Assembly (NCBI RefSeq): GCF_011045125.1
Contig: NZ_JAAKZF010000012.1
Coordinates: forward strand, 1-64,000
Origin: Allomesorhizobium camelthorni
Lineage (GTDB): Bacteria; Pseudomonadota; Alphaproteobacteria; Rhizobiales; Rhizobiaceae
DNA: 64,000 nucleotides
Direction: 5' to 3'
The notes under the pieces were generated by a model. It was not told where the DNA came from. It did no database searches and saw nothing but the letters and a program-made list of their open reading frames with translations. Positions 33,005 to 41,259 of this stretch are shown here, piece by piece; position 1 is the first letter of the stretch, and the number at the start of each line of letters is the position of its first letter. A program made the translations under genes and the position numbers.

Positions 33005-34099
33005 ATGGCTAACCGCACCGCCAAGAAGGCGCCGATCGTCCGATTGCCGCCCAAGTCGAACGTCGAGATATTTCTGGCGCAGGCGGCGCAGGTTTCGGTC
33101 ATCGTCATTGGCATTATCGCGCTGGTGTTCGCGCTGGCGACGGGGGAATACATTCTTGCGCCGATTTCGCTCGGCATCGTCATCGGCCTCATGCTGGGTC
33201 CGATCGCCGCCAGGCTCGAGCGGCACGGATTCCCGCCCGGCATTTCGGCGACTGTGGTCGTGCTGATCTTCATATTCGCCGCCTGCCTGTTCGCTCTCGC
33301 GCTGGCCGCGCCGCTGAACTTCTGGATCGGCCGCCTGCCGCAGATCTGGAGCGACCTTCAGGGGCAACTCGCGCAATTGAGGCAGCCGCTGCAAGCGCTG
33401 AACGGCATTCGCGAGCAATTGCGCAATCTGACCGGCGACGGAGGCGTGTCTGTCTCCCTCGACGAAGGCATGGGATTGGAAAGCCTGGCGACGCTGGCGC
33501 CCGCCGTCATCGCCCAGATTCTGATCTTCTTCGCCAGCCTCTATTTCTTCGTCGCGACGCGGCACCAGACACGGGTGGCGATCCTGAGTCTTTTCTTCAA
33601 CCGCCGTCTACGCTGGCGCGTCGCGCATATCTTCCGCGATGTCGAAAGCCTGGTGTCGCGCTATCTGATATCGATCAGCCTTATAAACATCGCTGAAGGC
33701 TTTGCCGTCGGCGTGGGACTGTTTCTGATCGGCATTCCGTCCGCCCCACTCTGGGGCGCGCTGGCGGCGCTGGCCAATTTCGTGCCGTTTATCGGCCCGG
33801 CGGTGATGGTGGTCATCCTGTTCGCAATCGGTCTGGCCGAATTCGACACGTTCGGCGGCAGCCTGCTGCCAGTGGCAGTGTATCTCGCCATCAACATGGC
33901 CGAAGGGCAGTTCGTGACGCCGATGGTGATCGGTCGGACGATGACGCTGAACCCGCTGGTCGTGCTGCTCGCTCTCGTGTTCTGGATCTGGCTGTGGGGG
34001 CCGCTCGGCGGCTTCATAGCCATCCCGGCTCTGCTGGTCGCCTATGCGGTCGTCAGGAATGTCGTTCCCGGCCTGAATTGGGGTGACGACGCCGGCTAA
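33005..34099 (+). CDS. AI-2E family transporter (PerM/YdiK-like)
   Basis: A 364-residue inner-membrane protein with the family arrangement: two segments near the N-terminus (about 28-75), one at about 77-105, a polar loop of about 70 residues, then membrane segments from about 165 on. Conserved parts are ISLINIAEGFAVGVGLFLIG and MVIGRTMTLNPLVVLLAL. The family exports small molecules or ions; only some members carry autoinducer-2. The EcfG promoter upstream puts it in the general stress regulon. Confidence 0.9.
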   Translation: MANRTAKKAPIVRLPPKSNVEIFLAQAAQVSVIVIGIIALVFALATGEYILAPISLGIVIGLMLGPIAARLERHGFPPGISATVVVLIFIFAACLFALALAAPLNFWIGRLPQIWSDLQGQLAQLRQPLQALNGIREQLRNLTGDGGVSVSLDEGMGLESLATLAPAVIAQILIFFASLYFFVATRHQTRVAILSLFFNRRLRWRVAHIFRDVESLVSRYLISISLINIAEGFAVGVGLFLIGIPSAPLWGALAALANFVPFIGPAVMVVILFAIGLAEFDTFGGSLLPVAVYLAINMAEGQFVTPMVIGRTMTLNPLVVLLALVFWIWLWGPLGGFIAIPALLVAYAVVRNVVPGLNWGDDAG

Positions 34100-34302
34100 G
34101 CGTCGTCGAACGACCAACCGGCGGCGCAGCGCCTAGCCCTTCTTGAACCGGCTAACGAAAGCCAGTCTCTGCTTTTCGAATTCACGGAAACCCCGCAGCG
34201 GCCGCAGCAAGGCTGCCTTCCATCCGGATCAGGACATGTCTTTTTTAAATGACAACGCACCAATTTGCGTTCATGAGTCACCCTGTTTCGAGGAGATTGC
34301 GA

Positions 34303-34692
34303 TTGTCCGATTTGCTGTCCGGCATGAGAATTCTGGTTCTGGAGGACGAGGTTCTCATCGCCATGGATGTAGAGCAGCTTTGCCGCGACAACGGCGCCGC
34401 CGACGTCGTGGTGGCAAGGAACCTTGCCGAGATCGACGCCGACAGGGCGGCAATGGAATTTCACGCCGCCATCGTCGACGTCATGCTAGACGGCACATCC
34501 ACGCTCGACTTCGCCCGGCATATCCATGAACATAACGTGCCGTTCGTCTTTGCCTCCGGCTATACCGATTTCGACGAAATCTTCGCGGCCTTTCCCGATG
34601 TGGCCGTGATCGGCAAGCCCTACTCCGGCTCCGATCTGGTCGAGGCAGTGGCGGCTGCCGCCGGCCGCCTTCGCGCCTCACGCCGCGTTTGA
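34303..34692 (+). CDS. Single-domain response regulator, FAT GUY-like
   Basis: A stand-alone receiver of 129 residues. The TTG at 34303 is chosen because AGGAG lies 7 bases upstream; the in-frame ATGs at 34249 and 34273 have no good ribosome binding site. Receiver residues are intact: Glu14/Asp15, Asp59 in AAIVDVMLDG and Lys105 in VIGKPY. The segment VFASGYTDF resembles the FATGxG motif of FAT GUY regulators, several of which feed phosphate into or out of the PhyR pathway. Its gene ends inside the 3' end of ecfG (15-base convergent overlap), supporting such a link. Confidence 0.85.
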   Translation: MSDLLSGMRILVLEDEVLIAMDVEQLCRDNGAADVVVARNLAEIDADRAAMEFHAAIVDVMLDGTSTLDFARHIHEHNVPFVFASGYTDFDEIFAAFPDVAVIGKPYSGSDLVEAVAAAAGRLRASRRV

Positions 34693-35226
34693 ACCCATCA
34701 CCTGCGCCGAAATCGAATCGGGGCCATAGTCGGCCTCGCCCGAGATTTTCAGTATCTCCTGCAGACGGTTGCGCGCGCGGCTGACCCTGCTCTTGATGGT
34801 GCCGACGGCGCAATTGCAGATCTCGGCGGCTTCCTCATAGGAGAAGCCGGAAGCGCCGATCAGGATGATCGCCTCGCGCTGATCCTCCGGAAGCTGCTCT
34901 AGCGCGGCGCGAAAGTCCTCGAGGTCGAGCATCCCGTGCTGGCTCGGATGCACGGCGAGGCGTTCGGTCATGATGCCGTCGCTGTCCTGGATCTCGCGCC
35001 CACGCTTGCGCATCTGCGAATAGAATTCGTTGCGCAGGATGGTGAACAGCCACGCCTTCAGATTGGTGCCCATCTGAAAGCTTTCGTGCTTGTCCCACGC
35101 CTTGACCAGCGTCTCCTGAACCAGATCGTCGGCCTTGTCCGAATTCTGCGTCAGCGACACGGCAAAGGCCCGCAGGCTCGGTATGGTGCCGAGCAGGTCG
35201 TTCTTGAACTGCGGAGTGACCACCAT
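34678..35226 (-). CDS. ecfG: ECF sigma factor EcfG, general stress response
   Basis: A 182-residue sigma factor: region 2 at about 12-80 (ADDLVQETLVKAWDKHESF; AWLFTILRNEFYSQMRKR) and region 4 at about 110-165 (EQLPEDQREAIILIGASGFS; GTIKSRVSRARNRLQEIL). Sequence and the adjacent nepR and phyR identify EcfG, which redirects RNA polymerase to general stress promoters when PhyR-P captures NepR. It lies 5 bases downstream of nepR and shares the EcfG-type promoter at 35525, so it is autoregulated. Confidence 0.95.
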   Translation of the reverse strand: MVVTPQFKNDLLGTIPSLRAFAVSLTQNSDKADDLVQETLVKAWDKHESFQMGTNLKAWLFTILRNEFYSQMRKRGREIQDSDGIMTERLAVHPSQHGMLDLEDFRAALEQLPEDQREAIILIGASGFSYEEAAEICNCAVGTIKSRVSRARNRLQEILKISGEADYGPDSISAQVMGSNAA

Positions 35227-35231
35227 TCCGG

Positions 35232-35453
35232 TCAGGCCTTTTTCTGCGTGGGCTCGGCTTTTTCGAGCTGGCTGAGCAGTTCAGCGAAACGGTCGGGTAC
35301 TTCGTCCGAAACGAGTTCGTCGTAATATTGCTTCAGTTTGCGGCCGATTTCGGAATTCGCGCCGAGCGGATCGTTTCCGCTCCGGCGAGGTTTCGCACCG
35401 ACTGCACCGGTGGCTTGTTTCGTCATTTGTGATATTTCGCCCTGTCTTGCCAT
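35232..35453 (-). CDS. nepR: Anti-sigma factor NepR
   Basis: A 73-residue protein containing the NepR core DPLGANSEIGRKLKQYYDEL and VPDRFAELLSQLE, the two amphipathic helices that bind EcfG or phosphorylated PhyR. The ATG at 35453 (GGGGG just upstream) is preferred; the ATG at 35426 would give a 64-residue protein also of normal length. First gene of the nepR-ecfG operon, divergent from phyR. Confidence 0.93.
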   Translation of the reverse strand: MARQGEISQMTKQATGAVGAKPRRSGNDPLGANSEIGRKLKQYYDELVSDEVPDRFAELLSQLEKAEPTQKKA

Positions 35454-35524
35454 GGACCCCCGTTCCACCCTTTTTCTGAACAGAAGGCGGACGGCGCGGC
35501 CATCTGGCTGCCCAAATTCCGGCT

Positions 35525-35551
35525 ATAACGGGTCCAGCTTATATAAGTTCC
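35525..35551 (-). promoter_or_regulatory. EcfG-type promoter for nepR-ecfG
   Basis: Minus strand: GGAAC (35551-35547), 16 bases, CGTTAT (35530-35525). A strong consensus match 72 bases before the nepR start, with positive autoregulation expected. Confidence 0.88.
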
Positions 35552-35559
35552 GCCACGCC

Positions 35560-35586
35560 GGAACTTTTTCGGGGTTTCGGCGTTAT
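35560..35586 (+). promoter_or_regulatory. EcfG-type promoter for phyR
   Basis: GGAAC (35560-35564), 16 bases, CGTTAT (35581-35586), 52 bases before the phyR ATG. It is divergent from the nepR promoter, with 8 bases between the two -35 elements. Confidence 0.88.
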
Positions 35587-35637
35587 TGGGGTTCGGTAAC
35601 AATCCGCCAGGCGGATGATGTGAGGGAACCGCATATT

Positions 35638-36432
35638 ATGAGTTTATCTGCAACTATTGCTCCCCATTTGCCTTTTCTACGTCGTTTTTCCCGAGCTGTT
35701 TCAGGCTCCCAGCAAAGTGGTGATGCATTGGTAGCGGCGATGCTGGAGGCGTTGATCGCTGATGTAGGAATTTTTCCGGAAGCGTCCAACGAGCGCATCG
35801 CACTTTACAAGACTTTCGCCAAGCTCTTCACCTCGGTTGCGATCCGGGTGCCGCAGGAAACGCCGCACTCGGCCTGGGAACAGCGCGCCGCCGCCAATTT
35901 GACGGCGATCTCGCCCCGCCCGCGCCAAGCCTTCCTGCTGGTGGCTGTCGAAGGCTTCACGGATGAAGAGGCGGCCGAGATCCTGGACGTGTCGGAAAGC
36001 GAGTTCAGTGCGCTTCTGTCGCAAGCCAGCAACGAGATATCTCGGCAGGTCGCCACCGACATTCTCATCATCGAGGACGAACCGCTGATTGCCATGGACA
36101 TCGAGGAGATGGTCGAGAGCCTGGGCCACAGGGTGGTGGGAATCGCCCGCACCCATGCCGAAGCGACGGCCATCTTCAACAAGACCAGGCCCAAAATGGT
36201 GCTGGCCGACATTCAGTTGGCCGACGGCAGTTCGGGCATCGACGCCGTCAACGAGATATTGGCGTCCGCCGCGGTACCGGTCATCTTCATCACGGCTTTC
36301 CCCGAGCGGTTGCTGACCGGCGAACGCCCGGAACCGGCTTTCCTGGTCACCAAGCCTTTCAACCCCGACATGGTGAAGGCGCTGATCAGCCAGGCGCTGT
36401 TTTTCGACCGGCAGGCCAAGGCGGCCGCTTGA
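35638..36432 (+). CDS. phyR: General stress response regulator PhyR
   Basis: A 264-residue protein of the PhyR layout: an EcfG-like sigma mimic at about 1-130 that does not bind DNA, then a receiver at about 140-258 with Glu146/Asp147, phospho-Asp191 in VLADIQLADG and Lys239 in VTKPFNP. Phosphorylation exposes the mimic, which sequesters NepR and frees EcfG. The ATG at 35638 is used; the longer frame runs into the promoter region. A clear terminator follows. Confidence 0.95.
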   Translation: MSLSATIAPHLPFLRRFSRAVSGSQQSGDALVAAMLEALIADVGIFPEASNERIALYKTFAKLFTSVAIRVPQETPHSAWEQRAAANLTAISPRPRQAFLLVAVEGFTDEEAAEILDVSESEFSALLSQASNEISRQVATDILIIEDEPLIAMDIEEMVESLGHRVVGIARTHAEATAIFNKTRPKMVLADIQLADGSSGIDAVNEILASAAVPVIFITAFPERLLTGERPEPAFLVTKPFNPDMVKALISQALFFDRQAKAAA

Positions 36433-36454
36433 CGTTCCGCTGGAAGCATGTGCA

Positions 36455-36480
36455 AGGCCGCCGTCGGCGGCCTCTTTTTT
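36455..36480 (+). terminator. Terminator of phyR
   Basis: An 8-bp GC stem (AGGCCGCC with GGCGGCCT), loop GTC, followed by CTTTTTT. It lies 22 bases after the phyR stop. Confidence 0.92.
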
Positions 36481-36481
36481 A

Positions 36482-36509
36482 GGAACCAATCAACCGCCGC
36501 AGGCGTTTT
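36482..36509 (+). promoter_or_regulatory. EcfG-type promoter for DUF1328 gene
   Basis: GGAAC (36482-36486), 17 bases, CGTTTT (36504-36509), 27 bases before the ATG at 36537. Confidence 0.85.
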
Positions 36510-36536
36510 TTACGAACAATCCGAAGGAGATGACCG

Positions 36537-36701
36537 ATGCTGTATTGGGCGCTTGTTTTTCTCGTTGTCGCCATCATTGCCGGTGCGCTGGGCTTTGGCG
36601 GCATAGCCGGAACATCCGCCGGTATAGCGCAGATCCTGTTCTTCGTCTTCCTGGCGTTTCTGGTGATCTCCTTGCTGGCTGGGCTGTTCAGGCGCGCCTA
36701 G
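36537..36701 (+). CDS. DUF1328 small membrane protein
   Basis: A 54-residue protein, [20 protein letters not shown] onward, with two membrane segments separated by a Gly-rich turn ([12 protein letters not shown]) and ending LFRRA. This is the DUF1328/YtjA pattern; such proteins are widespread stress-linked inner-membrane peptides without known mechanism. GAAGGAGATG precedes the start. Driven by the adjacent EcfG promoter. The gene is followed by a long hairpin (36749-36789). Confidence 0.92.
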   Translation: MLYWALVFLVVAIIAGALGFGGIAGTSAGIAQILFFVFLAFLVISLLAGLFRRA

Positions 36702-36748
36702 CCAAAGCCGTATGCTGGATGCCGTCCCCCTCAAACGGTTTCCAGATA

Positions 36749-36789
36749 CCCGCCGGGCAACGTCTCCCAAAGGGACGCGGCCCGGCGGG
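36749..36789. other. Stem-loop between DUF1328 and HWE kinase genes
   Basis: CCCGCCGGGC (36749-36758) pairs perfectly with GCCCGGCGGG (36780-36789), and the inner sequence can pair as TCCC/GGGA. There is no U tract, so it is more likely a 3' end stabiliser or pause than a classical terminator. Confidence 0.65.
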
Positions 36790-36802
36790 ACCTCTTGAAA
36801 AT

Positions 36803-36829
36803 GGAACCCGTTTCGGCCTGAGCCGTTCA
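36803..36829 (+). promoter_or_regulatory. EcfG-type promoter for HWE kinase
   Basis: GGAAC (36803-36807), 16 bases, CGTTCA (36824-36829), 61 bases before the preferred kinase start at 36891. Confidence 0.82.
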
Positions 36830-36890
36830 TCCGCAGCGGGTTGAGTGGCTCATGAGTTTATCGCGGAAGAAAGATATCGAGGGGAGCGCG

Positions 36891-37874
36891 ATGAACTGGC
36901 AGTTGGCTGACAGCAATCCGGAAATCGGGCGTAGCCTTCTGCACGCTTTGCGCAATACCGGTATTTCCGTACTCTATCAGGATCGCAAGCTTCGAGTGCT
37001 GTGGGCGCAGAACCTGCCTCCCGCTTGGTCGAGCGCCGATATTTCCGGCCGGACCGACCACGATTTCCTCCCTTCGTCCCAAGCGGAACGGCTGACCGCG
37101 GCAAAGCAGAAGGTCATCGCGACCGCGCATCCCGAGAGCCTGGAAATCAGCTTTCCGAATAGAGAGGGCGCGCGCTGGTTCACGGTCTGGATCGACGCCG
37201 ACAAATCTCCTGACGGGACGGTGCAGGCCGTCGTCACCACGGCGGTCGACATTACCGAGCAGAAGCGGCGCGAGCAGACGCTGAAGAGCCTGTTGCGCGA
37301 GGTTGCGCACCGCTCGAAGAACCTCCTGGCCATCATCCAGAGCATTGCCGCGCAGACCGGGCGCTATTCCGACACGATAGACACTTTCTTGGCCCGCTTT
37401 CGCGGCCGTCTGCAATCGCTAGCCTCTTCGCAAGACCTGGTGACCTCGTCCAACTGGCGTGGCGCCGATCTTCGCGATCTCGTCCTCGGCCAGGTCGGCC
37501 GCTACAGCGCCAAGCCGCATGAGACGGTGCGCTTCGAGGGTGAAAATCCCTATCTCAACCCCAATGCGGCATTGCATATCGGATTGGCGATGCATGAGCT
37601 TGCGGTGAATTCGGTGAGCTATGGCGCGCTTGCCCGCCCCGACGGCTTCGTGACGGTCGCTGCGCATCTGACGGCCCCGCCCGAAAACAAGGATCTTGCC
37701 TTGTCCTGGTCGGAGAAGATCGGCGCAGTGGGTAATGGGAAAAAGCGTTTCGGCAGCGTGGCCCTGGAGCGGGTGGTGCCCGCATCGCTCAACGGCACCG
37801 CGACGCTGGATATATCCAACAACCAGCTGGACTACCGCCTGCTGGTGCCGCAGGGCAGTTTCGAGATCGAATAA
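36891..37874 (+). CDS. PAS-HWE/HisKA_2 family histidine kinase
   Basis: A 327-residue soluble kinase. The ATG at 36891 has GGGGAG just upstream; a start at 36852 is open but weak. PAS domain at about 10-125 (SGRTDHDFLPSSQAERL), then the HisKA_2 phospho-site LLREVAHRSKNLLAIIQS at about 135-152 and an HWE-type ATPase with MHELAVNSVSYGAL and LSWSEKIGA. The usual GGP glycines after the W-x-E motif are replaced, so ATP binding may be altered. HWE kinases commonly phosphorylate PhyR, and the position and EcfG promoter make this a likely PhyR kinase or phosphatase. Confidence 0.88.
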   Translation: MNWQLADSNPEIGRSLLHALRNTGISVLYQDRKLRVLWAQNLPPAWSSADISGRTDHDFLPSSQAERLTAAKQKVIATAHPESLEISFPNREGARWFTVWIDADKSPDGTVQAVVTTAVDITEQKRREQTLKSLLREVAHRSKNLLAIIQSIAAQTGRYSDTIDTFLARFRGRLQSLASSQDLVTSSNWRGADLRDLVLGQVGRYSAKPHETVRFEGENPYLNPNAALHIGLAMHELAVNSVSYGALARPDGFVTVAAHLTAPPENKDLALSWSEKIGAVGNGKKRFGSVALERVVPASLNGTATLDISNNQLDYRLLVPQGSFEIE

Positions 37875-37940
37875 AACCTGCCGGCAAACATGGTTAAACC
37901 GGCGTTTACCATAAAGTCGCACTTTGGCGCAGGGTCCGAT

Positions 37941-37967
37941 GGAACCCGGCGCACGCTTCGCCGTTTC
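37941..37967 (+). promoter_or_regulatory. EcfG-type promoter for small membrane protein
   Basis: GGAAC (37941-37945), 16 bases, CGTTTC (37962-37967), 29 bases before the ATG at 37997. Confidence 0.83.
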
Positions 37968-37996
37968 GGTGCATCGAGATCCGCGGGGAGTGTCCA

Positions 37997-38170
37997 ATGG
38001 TGGCCGAGATACAGAGGCTGGAGAACGCCGCTCGGATAGCAATGGGCGACATCCAGGGCCCGGACCGGACGACACCGCAGCCACAACCGCTTCCCCATGC
38101 CTCGACGTCGCTGATCATCGCGGTATTGGCCGTGATCGGTGTTAGCTTCGTTGCATTCGCCCTGATCTGA
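37997..38170 (+). CDS. Small single-pass membrane protein (57 aa)
   Basis: MVAEIQRLENAARIAMGDIQ, a Pro/Gln-rich middle (about 22-34), then one C-terminal membrane segment (about 38-57) ending at TGA 38168-38170. GGGGAG lies 6 bases before the ATG. Orientation is probably tail-anchored with the N-terminus in the cytoplasm. No family recognised. The strong ribosome binding site plus the EcfG promoter support it as a real stress-induced gene. Confidence 0.8.
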   Translation: MVAEIQRLENAARIAMGDIQGPDRTTPQPQPLPHASTSLIIAVLAVIGVSFVAFALI

Positions 38171-38267
38171 CTTCATCCGCCGCACCGTATTGCCTGCCGC
38201 GGTGTAATTGAGCGGCGGGCGAAGCCTTGCCGCTGAAATATCCGAACCTCAGCCCTTTCGATATTTG

Positions 38268-38295
38268 GGAACCATGACGCCCTGCATTTCGTTTT
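38268..38295 (+). promoter_or_regulatory. EcfG-type promoter for gene at 38319
   Basis: GGAAC (38268-38272), 17 bases, CGTTTT (38290-38295), only 23 bases before the ATG at 38319. Confidence 0.8.
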
Positions 38296-38318
38296 CCTTG
38301 CCGAGAGGAAGCCCCGCC

Positions 38319-38645
38319 ATGGAACACATTGCCGCTCTTCTGTTGGTTATCGGATGCTCGCAAGACTTGCAGCAGTGCCAGGAACTCCCTGCCCCCGTTC
38401 CGCTTTATGAAACAGTCGAGGAATGCGAGGCCGAGGTTGCTCCCACATTGAGCGTCCTCACCGGCCAGCGGCCGAAAATCTTCGTCCAGTGCGTGACCGT
38501 CGACCCGGCGCTCGCGGAGGAAGACGCCGTACTGGTGTGGGACGTGCTACCCGACGGTACGTTGCACGCCTCCCTTGACGCGCCTGATCTTATGGTTGCA
38601 TCTACTGAGGACCGCCGCGAAAAAGACTCTCTTGACCAAGAATGA
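38319..38645 (+). CDS. Hypothetical exported protein with Cys residues
   Basis: A 108-residue protein starting MEHIAALLLVIGCSQDLQQC with GAGGAAG upstream. The short hydrophobic N-terminus may be a signal peptide, and Cys residues at about 13, 20, 37 and 57 could form disulphides in the periplasm. The rest is acidic (VECEAEVAP-like stretches, DPALAEEDAVLVWDVLPDG). I do not know the family. Its EcfG-type promoter makes it part of the stress cluster. Confidence 0.75.
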   Translation: MEHIAALLLVIGCSQDLQQCQELPAPVPLYETVEECEAEVAPTLSVLTGQRPKIFVQCVTVDPALAEEDAVLVWDVLPDGTLHASLDAPDLMVASTEDRREKDSLDQE

Positions 38646-38717
38646 TTTCGGACGGGAAACCAGTTTTTGATCGTGCAAGTCACCGATTGCGTGACGAAAA
38701 GTGAGGAGTGACCATAT

Positions 38718-38969
38718 ATGAGGAACGTCATTTTTGCTGTCGCCGCGATGATTGCGGTGACGGGTTGCACCACTGCGGAGCAGGACGCGACGGTGGGCGG
38801 CCTTGGGGGCGCAGCGATCGGCGCACTGGCGACCGGCGACGCAGGTGGCGCGATTGTCGGCGGCGTGGTCGGCGCTGCTTCCGGCGTGCTGATCGGCAAG
38901 GCGACCCGCACGGGCTGGTGCCGCTACCGCGACCGCAATGGGCGCATCTACGAGGCCCGCTGCCGCTAA
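38718..38969 (+). CDS. Small lipoprotein with glycine zipper
   Basis: An 83-residue protein. A lipoprotein signal ends at VTGC (Cys17); residues about 26-61 form a glycine-zipper (GGLGGAAIGALATGDAGGAI and GGVVGAASGVLIG). The C-terminal RTGWCRYRDRNGRIYEARC has a Cys pair. Glycine-zipper lipoproteins (17-kDa antigen/SlyB-like) sit in the outer membrane and relate to envelope stress. No EcfG-type promoter was found directly upstream, so it may be read from the preceding gene. A terminator follows. Confidence 0.88.
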   Translation: MRNVIFAVAAMIAVTGCTTAEQDATVGGLGGAAIGALATGDAGGAIVGGVVGAASGVLIGKATRTGWCRYRDRNGRIYEARCR

Positions 38970-38993
38970 ATTTACGGTTCTCCTAATTGAAGA

Positions 38994-39028
38994 AGCCGCT
39001 GGCCATATGATGGCCGGCGGCTTTTTCT
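38994..39028 (+). terminator. Terminator after the lipoprotein gene
   Basis: An 11-bp stem with one G-U pair (38994-39004 with 39012-39022), a 7-base loop, then a T-rich run. It separates the stress cluster from the convergent sugar ABC operon. Confidence 0.88.
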
Positions 39029-39031
39029 TTT

Positions 39032-39820
<789 letters not shown>

Positions 39821-39831
39821 ACTCGTGCTCC

Positions 39832-41151
39832 CTAAATGATGCGCTTGCGGTAGAGCGTGTCGAGCCAGACGGCCACGACCAGCACCACGCCGACGACGAT
39901 GTTCTGCAGCGGCGTGTCGACGCCGAGCAGCACCATGCCCGACTGCAGTGACTGCATCAAAAGGGCGCCGAGCATGGCCCCCGCAATCGTGCCGGCGCCG
40001 CCGGCGAGCGAGGTGCCGCCGATGACGGCCGCGGCGATCACCAGAAGCTCGTCAAGCGTGCCCAGCGAATTGGTCGCGGCGTTGAGCCGCGCGGTCGAGA
40101 TGCTGGCGCCGATGGCGGCGAGCACCCCCATCAGCATGAATATTTTCATGATCACCCAGCGCGTGTTGATGCCGGCGAGTTCGGCGGCTTCCGGATTGCC
40201 GCCGATGGCGAATACGTAGCGGCCGAAGCGGGTGCGGGTCGCGATGAAAGTCATGACGATGCCGGCGGCGACGGCGATCAGCACCGGTATGGCGATGCCG
40301 TGGGCGATGAACAGGCCGCCTTCGGGAAGTTCGATGTTGTTGGTCTCGGCATAGCGCCTGACGATGCCGATCGGCCAGGGGTAGGAATTGGCGATCCAGA
40401 CAGCGCCGAGGATCGCCGCGCAGGCGACCGTGCCGATGAAGCCTTCGGCCCAGACCGGTCGCAGCGGGAAGCGGAAGCGCTTGCGTCGCGAACGGGCGAC
40501 GAGGAGCAGGAGCACGAAGGCCACGCAGGCGACAATGCCGACCGCCCAGCTCGCCGTAGCGCCGATCGACCCCTGCGGTCCGCCGCCGATCAGCCTGAAC
40601 GTCGCGTCCATCGGCGCCACCGTGCGGCCACTGGTGACCCACCAGGCCGCGCCGCGCCACACAAGAAGCCCGCCCAGCGTGACGATGAAGGCGGGGATGC
40701 CGAGATAAGCAATCAGGAAGCCCTGGAAACCGCCTATGGCGAGGCCGACCAGCAGGCCCGAAATGAGCGCCAGGACCCAGATCGACGGGCTGCCCAGCGG
40801 AATGCCCATGATCTGCGGCAGGAACTCTGCCTGGACGACGCCCATGATCATGCCGATCAGCCCGAGCGCCGAACCGATCGACAGGTCGATGTTGCGCGTG
40901 ACGATGACCAGCACCATGCCCGTGGCCATCACCGCGATGGACGAGGACTGGACCGACAGGTTCCACAGATTGCGCGGCGTCAGGAAAAGGCCGCCGGAGA
41001 GGAAGTGGAACCCGACCCAAATGATCAGCAGCGCGCCGATCATGCCCAGCATGCGCGTGTCGAGTTCGGTCGCCCTGAGGAAGCGGGCGACGGGCCCAAG
41101 CTCGGACGCGCGGGCGCGGTCCGCCGGCGCAGTAGAGGTCACCTCGGTCAT
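39832..41151 (-). CDS. Sugar ABC importer permease, XylH-like
   Basis: A 439-residue permease starting [15 protein letters not shown] at the ATG at 41151 (GGGAGGAA upstream). It is longer than ribose-type permeases and carries about twelve hydrophobic segments, typical of XylH. Conserved pieces are [31 protein letters not shown] and the C-terminal [19 protein letters not shown]. It follows the binding-protein gene after a 108-base gap that contains a strong stem-loop. Confidence 0.93.
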   Translation of the reverse strand: MTEVTSTAPADRARASELGPVARFLRATELDTRMLGMIGALLIIWVGFHFLSGGLFLTPRNLWNLSVQSSSIAVMATGMVLVIVTRNIDLSIGSALGLIGMIMGVVQAEFLPQIMGIPLGSPSIWVLALISGLLVGLAIGGFQGFLIAYLGIPAFIVTLGGLLVWRGAAWWVTSGRTVAPMDATFRLIGGGPQGSIGATASWAVGIVACVAFVLLLLVARSRRKRFRFPLRPVWAEGFIGTVACAAILGAVWIANSYPWPIGIVRRYAETNNIELPEGGLFIAHGIAIPVLIAVAAGIVMTFIATRTRFGRYVFAIGGNPEAAELAGINTRWVIMKIFMLMGVLAAIGASISTARLNAATNSLGTLDELLVIAAAVIGGTSLAGGAGTIAGAMLGALLMQSLQSGMVLLGVDTPLQNIVVGVVLVVAVWLDTLYRKRII

Positions 41152-41211
41152 GACGTTCCTCCCGCCGGCAGCCGTCTCGCGCGGATCGCCGGACATTTTC
41201 AGCTTAACGAA

Positions 41212-41240
41212 ACGCCGCGGTTTTCGTCAAACCGCGGCGT
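41212..41240 (-). other. Stem-loop after binding-protein gene
   Basis: A 12-bp perfect stem (ACGCCGCGGTTT with AAACCGCGGCGT) and 5-base loop lie just after the binding-protein stop. Such structures protect the upstream mRNA and reduce read-through, giving more binding protein than permease. Confidence 0.8.
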
Positions 41241-41259
41241 CGGCTTGTTTGGTCGAAGG

